A DNA stretch of 55,344 nt, from positions 1 through 55,344 of the forward strand of contig NZ_RSEJ01000035.1 of NCBI RefSeq assembly GCF_009910675.1, given 5' to 3'. How positions within the stretch are numbered: position 1 is the first letter of the stretch; each line of letters starts with the position of its first letter. The notes beneath the pieces are model-generated. The model did no database searches and had not been told where the DNA came from. It saw only the letters and a list, made by a program, of their open reading frames with translations. Below, in pieces: positions 33,545 to 42,129 of the stretch. The stretch comes from Photobacterium alginatilyticum (GTDB taxonomy: Bacteria > Pseudomonadota > Gammaproteobacteria > Enterobacterales > Vibrionaceae). Position numbers and translations under genes: made by a program.

Positions 33545-33931
33545 ATGAAGACAAAAATCCACACAGATCTAGCCCCAGCAGCAATTGGTCCATACTCACA
33601 AGGTACGGCATTCAAAGACATGGTTTTCACTTCTGGCCAACTACCGCTAGACCCGAAAACAATGGCTTTTGTTGAGGGAGGCATCAAGGAACAGGCTCGT
33701 AAGTCGCTGGAAAACCTAAAGGCAGTGCTGGAAGAGAGCGGTGCTTCATTGGATTCTGTGCTGAAAACAACGTGTTTTCTGTCTGATATGGAAAACTTCG
33801 CTGCATTCAACGAAGTATACACAGAAGTATTTGGTACCGAGAACGCGCCAGCCCGTTCATGTGTCGAAGCTGCACGTTTGCCTAAAGATGCACTGGTTGA
33901 AGTAGAAGCTGTCGCTTTTATCCACCAGTAA
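33545..33931 (+). CDS. ridA: RidA family enamine/imine deaminase
   Basis: A 128-residue protein of the YjgF/YER057c/UK114 family, very similar to RidA/TdcF: AAIGPYSQGTAFKDMVFTSG at the start and NAPARSCVEAARLPKDALVE at the end, including the catalytic Arg of the PARSC motif. RidA hydrolyses 2-aminoacrylate and related imines, preventing damage to PLP enzymes. It lies directly before a PLP lyase that makes aminoacrylate, a coherent pairing. It acts in the cytoplasm as a trimer. Confidence 0.95.
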   Translation: MKTKIHTDLAPAAIGPYSQGTAFKDMVFTSGQLPLDPKTMAFVEGGIKEQARKSLENLKAVLEESGASLDSVLKTTCFLSDMENFAAFNEVYTEVFGTENAPARSCVEAARLPKDALVEVEAVAFIHQ

Positions 33932-34000
33932 TAACGAAGTGAGGCCAGCCGTCGCCGACGGTGGCCTAGTCCCTGTTCTGCCCCTTTCGAAGTGATGATT

Positions 34001-35188
34001 ATGCTTAAAGTCTCTAATAACCAGTTCTATACCGGTGAAACCTGTTCACTGTTCACGACAGAAATCGCGCAACGTACCCGCGAATTCCATCGTCAAATTG
34101 AGGGTTACCAGCCAACACCTTTGGTTTCATTGCCTCAACTTGCCGCCAAACTTGGCGTAAAAGCCATTTTGGTCAAAGATGAGTCTCACCGTTTTGGTCT
34201 AAACGCATTTAAGGTACTGGGCGGTTCATATGCCCTAGGCAGACTACTGGCTGAACATCTGGAAATGGATATTGCCGAGATCGACCTGAAAACGGTTGCT
34301 TCGAAACTAGAGAAACCACTGGTATTTACCACAGCGACAGCTGGCAACCACGGTACAGGCGTCGCATGGGCCGCCCGCGAAATGGGTCAAAAAGCTGTTG
34401 TATATATGCCGAAAGGCTCTGCACAAGCCAGTGTTAACCGAATCAAGGGACTGGGTGCCGAGTGTATCGTTACTGACGTTAACTATGACGATACTGTTCG
34501 TCTTGCCAACAAAACCGCCGAAGAAAACGGCTGGATGCTGGTACAAGATACAGCGTGGGAAGGTTACGACAAGATCCCAACCTGGATTTCGCAGGGCTAC
34601 ATGACAATGGCTGACGAGGCTATTGAACAGGCTGCGACTATGCCTGAAGGCCTGCCAACACACGTGATGCTTCAGGCAGGCGTGGGCGCAATGGCTGGCG
34701 GTGTTCTTGGCTTCCTGGCCGACAAACTGGGCGCAGAGAACTTTAAAACCATTATTGCCGAACCAAGTGCCGCTGACTGCATCTTCCGCTCCGGCTCAAG
34801 CGAAGACGGCAGCATGGTCAACGTAACCGGTGATCTCAACTCCATCATGGCCGGCTTGGCTTGCGGCGAACCTAACCCTGTTACCTGGCCAATCCTACGT
34901 AACTGTAGCGACGTATTTGTCTCTGTTGACGATAATGTTGCCGCTACTGGTATGCGTATTCTCGGCAACCCGCAAAAAGGCGATCAGGCCATCACCAGCG
35001 GTGAGTCAGGCGCAGTTACCATGGGTCTTCTACACCTGCTGGCAAATCACCCTGAAGGGCAGAAAGTGGCGCAGGGCCTTGGTCTTGGCCAAGATGCTGT
35101 GGTCATGATTTTCAGCACCGAAGGCAATACCAACGCTGAACGTTACCGCCAGATCGTCTGGGAAGGCAAGCTGCCTCTTAACGACTAA
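34001..35188 (+). CDS. dpaL: Diaminopropionate ammonia-lyase homologue (fold-type II PLP enzyme) with altered active site
   Basis: A 395-residue PLP enzyme closely resembling E. coli YgeX/DpaL along its whole length: KDESHRFGLNAFKVLGGSYA with PLP-Lys71, MPKGSAQ, TDVNYDDTVRLA, VQDTAWEGYDKIPTWISQGY, LLQAGVGAMAGGVLG-like MLQAGVGAMAGG, LACGEPNPVTWPILRNC. The known reaction is 2,3-diaminopropionate to pyruvate plus two ammonia. Odd point: E. coli has TTDGNHGRG with Asp120 as second catalytic base; here residues 111-118 read TATAGNHG, so the Asp is Ala114, as in threonine-dehydratase-type enzymes. The Asp equivalent to 189 is kept (Asp183). Starts GTG 33992, ATG 33995 and ATG 34001 are all possible. 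Last gene of the plus-strand operon. Confidence 0.88.
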   Translation: MLKVSNNQFYTGETCSLFTTEIAQRTREFHRQIEGYQPTPLVSLPQLAAKLGVKAILVKDESHRFGLNAFKVLGGSYALGRLLAEHLEMDIAEIDLKTVASKLEKPLVFTTATAGNHGTGVAWAAREMGQKAVVYMPKGSAQASVNRIKGLGAECIVTDVNYDDTVRLANKTAEENGWMLVQDTAWEGYDKIPTWISQGYMTMADEAIEQAATMPEGLPTHVMLQAGVGAMAGGVLGFLADKLGAENFKTIIAEPSAADCIFRSGSSEDGSMVNVTGDLNSIMAGLACGEPNPVTWPILRNCSDVFVSVDDNVAATGMRILGNPQKGDQAITSGESGAVTMGLLHLLANHPEGQKVAQGLGLGQDAVVMIFSTEGNTNAERYRQIVWEGKLPLND

Positions 35189-35236
35189 GAATAATCAAAA
35201 ACATATCATTAGCTTGATAGGCTAATTGACAAAATA

Positions 35237-35269
35237 TACCCCCTCTAAATAACAAGTTTAGAGGGGGTA
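35237..35269 (+). terminator. Strong intrinsic terminator after dpaL
   Basis: TACCCCCTCTAAA (35237-35249) pairs perfectly over 13 bp with TTTAGAGGGGGTA (35257-35269), 7-nt loop, then TTTTGTT. 48 nt past the dpaL stop. Confidence 0.93.
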
Positions 35270-35373
35270 TTTTGTTGGCATTGATTCATTACGGCTGTCT
35301 CATTACATCTAGCCCATCATATCTATTTCATGATGTCTCTCATTGCACCTTCCCCAAGCAACCCGGTGAATCA

Positions 35374-35814
35374 TCACTCGTTACTGGCTTTTTTATCTGT
35401 CGCCTTTTTTAGCGGTTTTGCCTCAGCCTTATCTCTCGGTGACAACTCTACAACTTGCTCTTTTTCTGCAGGATGGGTACTGCCAAAGAACTTGCCGCCT
35501 TGCTCGATACTTAAGTTATCACAGTAAATAGTGCCTGAAATTTTACCGCTTTCGATGATTTCAATGGCATTGGCGTAACAGGTTCCTTCGATAAGCCCAT
35601 TCACAATGATTTTATCGGCATAGATCTCACCTTTAATGCGTCCTGACTTGCTAACTACTAAGTTTTTGTCAATCCGAAGCTTACCTTCGATAATGCCATC
35701 AACCTGAATATCGCACGCTAGCTGGAGCTCGCCAGTGATGTTACATCCCTTTGCGATGACAGTTGTAGTTGCATGCTGACCTGTTGCTTTACTTTGTTTG
35801 TTAAAGATGCCCAT
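35374..35814 (-). CDS. Bactofilin (polymer-forming cytoskeletal protein)
   Basis: A 146-residue bactofilin. The central right-handed beta-helix core (residues about 18-110) shows the repeating short-strand pattern: VIAKGCNITGELQLACDIQV, DGIIEGKLRIDKNLVVSKSG, RIKGEIYADKIIVNGLIEG, and so on. N- and C-terminal tails are short and polar, with a Lys/Glu-rich end. Bactofilins self-assemble without nucleotide and recruit cell-wall enzymes. The first 97 bp overlap the end of an M23 peptidase gene in another frame; with no good Shine-Dalgarno, translation is probably coupled to it. Confidence 0.93.
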   Translation of the reverse strand: MGIFNKQSKATGQHATTTVIAKGCNITGELQLACDIQVDGIIEGKLRIDKNLVVSKSGRIKGEIYADKIIVNGLIEGTCYANAIEIIESGKISGTIYCDNLSIEQGGKFFGSTHPAEKEQVVELSPRDKAEAKPLKKATDKKASNE

Positions 35815-36668
35815 TTAACTTTTTTCTCTTTTTCAAAAATACATTCAAAATTGTCTATATCCCATTCGACAAACGGGCTAGGATCTAACGCCCTACCAAT
35901 AAAACGGACTTCATAATGCAAATGCGGACCTGATGACAAACCTGAATTACCGGAATACCCAATCAAGTCTCCCTTGCTGACAAATGCACCGCTTCTGACA
36001 ACAAACTTCTGCAAGTGGGAATATGACGACGTAAAACCAAAAGAGTGCTGCAAGCGCAAGAAGTTTCCCGACCCTTTATTGCTTGGTCGTACCGTCTCAA
36101 CTACCCCGTCAGCAGGCGCGTAAATTGGCGTGCCTATATTCACCGCAAAATCCAACCCTCGGTGTAAACGTTTAGCACCTGTCACCGGGTGTTTCCGTAA
36201 ACCAAATTGAGATGACTGCCTGGCATTTTTAACTGGGGCTCCATTGGGCAAACTCTTAAGAATAGCCACTCGGACTGCCGAATTAAGCTCAGCCACATTC
36301 AAGCGGGATTCCAGCTGCATGTCACCATCGGCATTTACGCCAAGCATATTTTCCAGGCTACCCAGCCGTTCAGACACTGTGATCAGTTGGTTTTCCCGGT
36401 CATCAAAATCGTGTTCAAGCTTTTTTCTCTGGAGCTCTAACGCATTAAGATCCTTGTTTAACGAAGAGGACAAGCTTTCCAACTCTGCTTGCTTAGCCCT
36501 CGAATAATCGACCTCATTGAGAAGGTATACGACTGTGCCAGCAATCAGTAATGAAGCGACCAACAGTGAAGCAACAGCCCAGCGAACAGCTTTTTGTTTC
36601 GACTTCCCTAGGTAGAAGTATTCGGAGCCATTTATGGTGGATACCGAAATAGTGATACGATCCTTCAT
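35718..36668 (-). CDS. M23 family murein peptidase (membrane-anchored, coiled coil)
   Basis: A 316-residue protein: cytoplasmic N-terminus, one TM (about 30-50), a coiled coil (about 54-110), then an M23/LytM domain with metal ligands His169 and Asp173 (HRGLDF) and the HLHYE motif (His249, His251), so catalytically complete. It resembles Csd1-type or MepM-like DD-endopeptidases. It overlaps bactofilin by 97 bp, far more than a usual operon junction; the pairing of M23 peptidase and bactofilin for cell shape is known from Helicobacter (Csd1-CcmA). The C-terminal 32 residues are encoded inside the overlap. Confidence 0.92.
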   Translation of the reverse strand: MKDRITISVSTINGSEYFYLGKSKQKAVRWAVASLLVASLLIAGTVVYLLNEVDYSRAKQAELESLSSSLNKDLNALELQRKKLEHDFDDRENQLITVSERLGSLENMLGVNADGDMQLESRLNVAELNSAVRVAILKSLPNGAPVKNARQSSQFGLRKHPVTGAKRLHRGLDFAVNIGTPIYAPADGVVETVRPSNKGSGNFLRLQHSFGFTSSYSHLQKFVVRSGAFVSKGDLIGYSGNSGLSSGPHLHYEVRFIGRALDPSPFVEWDIDNFECIFEKEKKVKWASLTNKVKQQVSMQLQLSSQRDVTSLASSS

Positions 36669-36805
36669 GTCATTGTATTTTTAAAAGCTGGCCTTATTAA
36701 TTGATAGGCGACGGCTTCGGCAATCTCTTAAGGGAGCCTGCCTATTGATCTGCAATTGTTTCGTTGTGATAGTATTTACCGTTTAGGCACCTGAGAGTTG
36801 ATCGC

Positions 36806-37708
36806 GTGAAACTGGATGATATGGAACTGTTTGTGAAAGTGGTTGAGCAAGGCAGTTTTACCAAAGCAGCCGACTATTGCGAAATCCCCAAATCGACGGT
36901 CAGTCGCCGTATACGCGACCTGGAGCAAAGCCTGAAAACCCGGTTACTCGAGCGAACGACCCGACGCCTTCACCTCACCGAAGTCGGCGAAGCTTTTTTT
37001 CACAAGGCACAGCAAATACTGCAGGAAGTCGAAACCACTGAAAAAGAAATTGCCCAGAAGCAGGGGGACTATTCGGGTAAACTGACTGTCTACGCCCCTG
37101 ACTGCATTCTTGAGCTCTGCGTCGATCATGTTGCCCAGTTCTGCCAGGATTATCCGGATATCTCACTAAATTTGCATTCTGACTCTCAGCCGCAGCACCT
37201 GATGGCCGAGAAACGGTTTGATTTGCAACTCAATATTGGCGAGCAGCCGGATTCTTCGTTTATCGCCCGTCCCCTGGCAACCCTAAACTATGACTACTTT
37301 GCCAGCCCTTGCTATCTTGCCGCTCACGGTATACCTAACACGCCAGCAGACCTTCAGCACCTATCAACTCTGGCCCTAACCCAAAGCAACCCCAAAGCAA
37401 TGACTTGGCGTTTCCATCAGCAAGAATTGTCGCTAAACCATAAGTGCTGCGTAGACTCCCCCTATGTATTAAGGGCCCTGGCTGTCGCTGGACAGGGCAT
37501 ATGTTGCCTGCCGACAATTATGGTGAGCAACGAGATTGCAGCAAACAAGCTTGTTCGGCTGTTTAACGGTCAGTACGCCTTTCAGCAGAACTTGTACGGT
37601 GTCTACCACTCCCGACGCTATGTGCCCAACAAGGTAAAACTGCTGCTTGATGAGGTAGAGACGCTCCTGCAGACAAGGATCGACTCGCTCGAAGAAGGCA
37701 TCAAGTAA
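36806..37708 (+). CDS. LysR-family transcriptional regulator
   Basis: A 300-residue LysR regulator of the CrgA-like branch: helix-turn-helix MELFVKVVEQGSFTKAADYC with IPKSTVSRRIRDLE, and an effector domain with FDLQLNIGEQPDSSFIARPL. Starts at GTG 36806 (MKLDDMELF); a later ATG at 36821 would shorten it by five codons. Divergent from the M23 gene by 137 bp and followed after 115 bp by the DUF3179 gene; either could be a target. Confidence 0.9.
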   Translation: MKLDDMELFVKVVEQGSFTKAADYCEIPKSTVSRRIRDLEQSLKTRLLERTTRRLHLTEVGEAFFHKAQQILQEVETTEKEIAQKQGDYSGKLTVYAPDCILELCVDHVAQFCQDYPDISLNLHSDSQPQHLMAEKRFDLQLNIGEQPDSSFIARPLATLNYDYFASPCYLAAHGIPNTPADLQHLSTLALTQSNPKAMTWRFHQQELSLNHKCCVDSPYVLRALAVAGQGICCLPTIMVSNEIAANKLVRLFNGQYAFQQNLYGVYHSRRYVPNKVKLLLDEVETLLQTRIDSLEEGIK

Positions 37709-37720
37709 CACGACTTTTAT

Positions 37721-37739
37721 TGTGCCATTTAATGGCACA
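37721..37739. promoter_or_regulatory. 19-bp perfect palindrome upstream of the DUF3179 gene
   Basis: TGTGCCATT-T-AATGGCACA is a perfect 9-1-9 dyad, 12 bp after the LysR stop and 84 bp before the DUF3179 start. It is followed by no T-tract, so a protein-binding operator fits better than a terminator. The binding protein is unknown. Confidence 0.55.
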
Positions 37740-37823
37740 GTGCATTCCACGAAGACCGGTTTTTCCTCTCATACGCCCGCTTTAGACTCTCTCCATCAGC
37801 ACAATCAGAGTGAGTCTAACGAG

Positions 37824-39050
37824 ATGAAAGACATTATCAAACAACACTCCAAAATCATCTTCTGGGTGAGTATGCTCATTGCCCAGATCATTGGAGCCTA
37901 CCTATTTAAAGACCTGGCCGATATCAGCCAATGGGTTGTTCAATCGCCAAGGGAGACGACAATATGGGTCTGGAATAACCGCTGGATGCTGACTCTGGTT
38001 GGGTTTGCAACCATTGCGATCGCAAGCTTCCTCAAATACAAACAACGCGACATTATCAGCAACAAAACGTATATCTCTCTTACTGTCCTTTTTGCTTTCA
38101 CCTTTTTCTGCGGCATGATCAACCCGCACATCATGATGCGTGCAAGAATGGATAACGGCGTTTTCGTCTCTATCGAGCAAGCCAAGAAATATGTCAAGCC
38201 TTACGAAAGCGTCATCGTACTAGAGATCAACGGTAAAGCACGGGCGCATTCCGACAAGCAGCTGCTGCGTCCTCATGTTGCTGGTAACGGCGACTTAGGC
38301 GGCGAGAATGTTGTTATGACCTACTGTGGCCTCACCAACTTAGGCATGGCTGTGACGCCGGAGATCAACGGCCAACCACTTGATCTTGCACCGATGACCC
38401 AGCTAGAAAACAACCTGGTTATGTATGACAAGATCAGTGGCGAGCCGATTCAGCAACTATGGGCTCAAAGTGAATCTGACCGTAACAGCGGCTCAGAGGC
38501 CAAAATGCGCGAATGGCCAACCTTCCGGATGCCATTTGAGAAATTTGCCAAGGCATACCCTGACGGCGAAGTCTACGTAAATGATTATCTGGTAGAAGGA
38601 ATGCGCCCATCATTCTGGGAAAATCCATTCCTGGCTATTTACGACCCAATCATGGAGCTGATTTTCAAACTCGCAATTGGACACCAGAAAACGAATGACG
38701 AACCAACATTCCCGACTATCGAACATATTGACACACGTCTGCCGAGCAAGTTACTGGTTCATGGCCTGAACATTGGCGATGACTATGTCGCCTACACCGA
38801 AGAGTTTGTCCGTGAGCAGAGCTCACCAATCAACGCAACTATCGGCGGTAAAGAGGTAGTTGTCAGCTATGACGAAGAGTTCAAGAGCCTGGGCATTTTC
38901 TACAACACAACGGGAGGAAAGGTCACCGAGGTCGATTTCGATGGTCAGACGCCAAACGGCAAGCTACCTCGGGTAGAAACCGTCAAGGCCGGTGCCTTCT
39001 GGCTCATCTGGGCGAACTTCTTCCCGGAGACCGATATCAACCGGGTATAA
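37824..39050 (+). CDS. DUF3179 domain-containing membrane protein
   Basis: A 408-residue protein with three N-terminal hydrophobic segments (about 10-28, 45-65, 77-95) and a large DUF3179 domain: ENVVMTYCGLTNLGMAVTPE with the family Cys, then QLENNLVMYDKISGEPIQQL. Function unknown in the family. The ATG at 37824 is chosen because the longer open frame runs through the palindrome at 37721-37739. The ribosome site is weak. Possibly regulated by the LysR gene just upstream. Confidence 0.88.
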   Translation: MKDIIKQHSKIIFWVSMLIAQIIGAYLFKDLADISQWVVQSPRETTIWVWNNRWMLTLVGFATIAIASFLKYKQRDIISNKTYISLTVLFAFTFFCGMINPHIMMRARMDNGVFVSIEQAKKYVKPYESVIVLEINGKARAHSDKQLLRPHVAGNGDLGGENVVMTYCGLTNLGMAVTPEINGQPLDLAPMTQLENNLVMYDKISGEPIQQLWAQSESDRNSGSEAKMREWPTFRMPFEKFAKAYPDGEVYVNDYLVEGMRPSFWENPFLAIYDPIMELIFKLAIGHQKTNDEPTFPTIEHIDTRLPSKLLVHGLNIGDDYVAYTEEFVREQSSPINATIGGKEVVVSYDEEFKSLGIFYNTTGGKVTEVDFDGQTPNGKLPRVETVKAGAFWLIWANFFPETDINRV

Positions 39051-39069
39051 CCCTCAAACTCTACCCATC

Positions 39070-39099
39070 AAAGCAATGGCCTCGCGGTCATTGCTTTTT
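39070..39099 (+). terminator. Intrinsic terminator of the DUF3179 gene
   Basis: AAAGCAATGGCC (39070-39081), TCGC loop, GGTCATTGCTTT (39086-39097) with one G-T pair, followed by TTC. 19 nt past the stop. Confidence 0.85.
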
Positions 39100-39213
39100 C
39101 TCTTTAAGATTAATACTCATACCGAACCCGCTTTACAGTCGATCAAGCCAAATCATGCTAAAACTAATACTGAAGAGAGTCTTTTGTTCATGTAATTAGA
39201 GGGTTGGCAATCA

Positions 39214-40731
39214 ATGGTCTGGCAGATTACCGCTCAGAAATATATCGCTCAATGTTTAGTTGATCTACGGGCCATCACCTTGCGCTTACTGGCTCTGATC
39301 ATCTTAAGCTTCACTGCCGTTTCATGTACCAGCCTGCCAGACCCCATACCGGAAAGCGTTTCCGACCAGCTTCGGTACTATCCTTCTTCTGCACAACACT
39401 GCGCCTTTCAGTTAGTCGATTTCAAGCGAACGGTGCAACAGCAAGGTGTACAGGATGTTCAACATCTCTGGGTTCCGCGCTACCCACATCTTGCCTTTGA
39501 TCGCTTCAGCCTCTCGCTTATACCTGAGCTCACATCACAGCAAAGCAAAGAACAATGGCTACACTATGTTGCCCGGTTGGCCTCCGCTCAGAGAGAAGTC
39601 GAGTACCAGAACCTCGCCAACAAAGCCGGTTTTGATATTGAAAACAACGAGAAATGCGCACAGCAACTCACCAACACCGCGCTCGGCGACCGTCAGTTCT
39701 GGCGCCAGTTGCGCCAATATCCGCCTCACATTCAGTCTAACTATCAAAACTGGCAACGGGTTGTTGGCCTTTACCCTATCAGCAAGTCACTGGCAGCTCC
39801 TGCCATTGATACCGAAAAAAAACGAATTATCAGTGGCTTTATTTCTCCCCTGGATAAAAATACTATCACTTATACTGCTACCAGTACCTCACCGCTCCAC
39901 CCGCAGGAAATCCAATCCTGGTTCACGCGCGCCAGCCAGCAATCTCATCTAGGATGGCCCCTGCTTAACGAGCATCAAGTCGCCCGGCTGTCTGAGCATT
40001 ATGTACCGGAATTTCTTATCGAATCAGCATCGCTCGATGATAAACCCGGCCAGGTGGCATACCACTCTGGGGGCCAACCCTATGTAAAGACCAGTAAGCC
40101 GACGCTGTATACCAGCCACAGCTATACTCGGTTTCATGGCCAGATCCTATTGCAGCTAGAGTTCAGCATCTGGTTTGCCAACCGAACCGCAACCTCCGCG
40201 CTCGATCCTTACGCCGGTCAGTTCGACGGTCTCCTTGTCAGACTGACCCTCGATAGCCGAGGTAGGCCGTACATCCTCGACAGCATTCATCATTGTGGCT
40301 GCTACCATATGGTTTTTGCCCTGGATCCACAGCTTAAGTTCGCACAACGAAATACCAGTATCGAGGCTCCGATTACCATGCATGTTAATCCAAGGTCCGA
40401 TGTGACCACTCTTCAGGTCACCGTCTCGAAGGGGGATCATATGATGAAAGGTTTACGCTGGGTTCAGGCCAGTGCTCAGCCACGCCAGCTCAATGTCCTC
40501 GACTACCAGCAATTGCGAAGCCTGCCGTTACAGAAAAGCCGATACAAAAGCCTGTTTGACGAGCAGGGAATGCTAATGGCCAGCACGCGTTTGGAGCGTT
40601 GGTACCTATGGCCGTTTGGTGTTAAATCGCCGGGCACAATGCGTCAGATTGGCCATCACGCCACGGCCTTTATTGGTGAGAGACACTTCGACGATGCCGA
40701 TATGTTAAGCCCGCTTTTTCACAAGCCTTAA
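39214..40731 (+). CDS. Lipoprotein of unknown function
   Basis: A 505-residue protein with a long basic N-region, hydrophobic segment LRLLALIILSF and lipobox AVSC (Cys38), so probably a lipoprotein. I recognise no family. Notable are DGLLVRLTLDSRGRPYILDS followed by IHHCGCYHMVFA, a His/Cys cluster (near residues 350-360) that could bind metal, and an ending rich in His/Trp (LERWYLWPFGVKSPG). GAGGG lies about ten nt before the ATG. Stands alone between two terminated units. Confidence 0.75.
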   Translation: MVWQITAQKYIAQCLVDLRAITLRLLALIILSFTAVSCTSLPDPIPESVSDQLRYYPSSAQHCAFQLVDFKRTVQQQGVQDVQHLWVPRYPHLAFDRFSLSLIPELTSQQSKEQWLHYVARLASAQREVEYQNLANKAGFDIENNEKCAQQLTNTALGDRQFWRQLRQYPPHIQSNYQNWQRVVGLYPISKSLAAPAIDTEKKRIISGFISPLDKNTITYTATSTSPLHPQEIQSWFTRASQQSHLGWPLLNEHQVARLSEHYVPEFLIESASLDDKPGQVAYHSGGQPYVKTSKPTLYTSHSYTRFHGQILLQLEFSIWFANRTATSALDPYAGQFDGLLVRLTLDSRGRPYILDSIHHCGCYHMVFALDPQLKFAQRNTSIEAPITMHVNPRSDVTTLQVTVSKGDHMMKGLRWVQASAQPRQLNVLDYQQLRSLPLQKSRYKSLFDEQGMLMASTRLERWYLWPFGVKSPGTMRQIGHHATAFIGERHFDDADMLSPLFHKP

Positions 40732-41114
40732 CCGTTATCAATATTTTTACCAATCCTAAAAATCACAATGAGGAACGATACCTATTGTACCAATGGCCCT
40801 GTCATCATGGACAGGCTGGCATAGCACTTACAGGAACCAGTGATAGCTGCTTCTGAAACCTCAGCATTAAAGAGGCAAATTCCAACCTTCTCGAAGACAA
40901 GAAAAGGTTGCAAAACTGAACAGCCACTTTCTAACACATTTCACTACAATCAAGATTAGTTACCGAAGAATTCGTCAAGCCTGCTCAGCGGTAAAGGTAT
41001 CTATTTCATTGCTAATTCAGACTGATTCAGAAAGTGGTCAGGCAAGTTAGGTTATACAAGATACCTATCAACTATTTACATCAATAATAACAACAGAGAC
41101 AAAATGGCATTGTG
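40732..41114. other. Intergenic region, 383 bp
   Basis: Contains one hairpin without T-tract, CCTGTC (40798-40803) with GACAGG (40810-40815). No open reading frame or repeat. Must hold the promoter of the DUF3187 gene. Confidence 0.5.
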
Positions 41115-42101
41115 ATGAATACACGCAGTATCACGCTATACACTTTATCTGGGGTTTCAGCACTCTTTGGCTCCGGCTATGCAACCGCAGATAGCATTAC
41201 CCGCTTTGATGACTACGGACCGTTGAGAACGTACGCCCAATCTCCCATCCAGTCGAATAGTCTGACACCGCTTGTGCGCAGCGGCTTTAGCTACCAGCCC
41301 GGAACCGTAGAGGTCTATACTACCGGGACCATTGCCAGTGTCTGGGCACATACCGATGAGTACAACGCCGACTATTACCAGAATGCCATATCCGTTGGCG
41401 GCCAGTGGCAAATCAATAGCAAATGGCTCGTCGAACTCGACTATACCTACCGGTTTTCAGCCAACAACCACCTGGACAGTTTGACCTCCGCCTTTCATGA
41501 CGTATTCGGTATCAGTCAGAACGGACGCGATGAAGTAGACAAACACTCCTTTGATATCTCGGTTCCCCAGTACGGTGTCGAGATCCATGACTTCAACCGC
41601 GAAACACTCGGCAGTGCGCTGACCTTCTACACCAGCTACCAGTTACTGGAAACCAAACGACACGGCTTATCGATCGGCGGCTCACTGTATTACAACTATG
41701 TACCCAGCGGCCCGTTTGCAACCAGCAACTTTGAGCAGGCACTGCAGCTCAATTACAGCTATCGGCGTGACAGACACATGTTTTACAGTATGCTTGGCCT
41801 GTCATACCGAAATGACGACGAGGTGCTTGGCAATATCCCCTATAACTCAGTGGCCCTGTCGTTCGGTGCCGGCTATCAGTTCCAGTTAACTGAAAAGCAC
41901 CGGCTACTTGCTGAGTACCATATCTATGAAGGGGCGACCGATGCCGCTTCCGATCTGTCCAAGCCGTCCAATGAAATTCTGCTCGGCTATCGTTACCACA
42001 TGAAGCGAAGCGCCATTGAGTTCTCGATGATAGAAAATGTCTTTAACATGGATAACAGTACCGATATTGCCTTTACGCTCGGCTATCGACACCGTTTTTG
42101 A
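41115..42101 (+). CDS. DUF3187-family outer-membrane beta-barrel protein
   Basis: A 328-residue protein with signal peptide (ITLYTLSGVSALFGSGYATA) and the DUF3187 opening FDDYGPLRTYAQSPIQSNSL. The rest alternates as outer-membrane beta strands and ends in aromatic YRHRF, the C-terminal signature of barrel proteins. Function unknown; the family is widespread in Vibrionaceae. ATG at 41115 preferred over GTG at 41112. Convergent with the next gene by 28 bp. Confidence 0.83.
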   Translation: MNTRSITLYTLSGVSALFGSGYATADSITRFDDYGPLRTYAQSPIQSNSLTPLVRSGFSYQPGTVEVYTTGTIASVWAHTDEYNADYYQNAISVGGQWQINSKWLVELDYTYRFSANNHLDSLTSAFHDVFGISQNGRDEVDKHSFDISVPQYGVEIHDFNRETLGSALTFYTSYQLLETKRHGLSIGGSLYYNYVPSGPFATSNFEQALQLNYSYRRDRHMFYSMLGLSYRNDDEVLGNIPYNSVALSFGAGYQFQLTEKHRLLAEYHIYEGATDAASDLSKPSNEILLGYRYHMKRSAIEFSMIENVFNMDNSTDIAFTLGYRHRF

Positions 42102-42129
42102 TTTACATTGTAAACTCTGCCGTCATTAG

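Noticed and set aside
27242..35188. Canonical ectoine degradation cluster
   Set aside because: The deacetylase of the AstE type, the DABA transaminase, the semialdehyde dehydrogenase and the cyclodeaminase-like gene are all missing.
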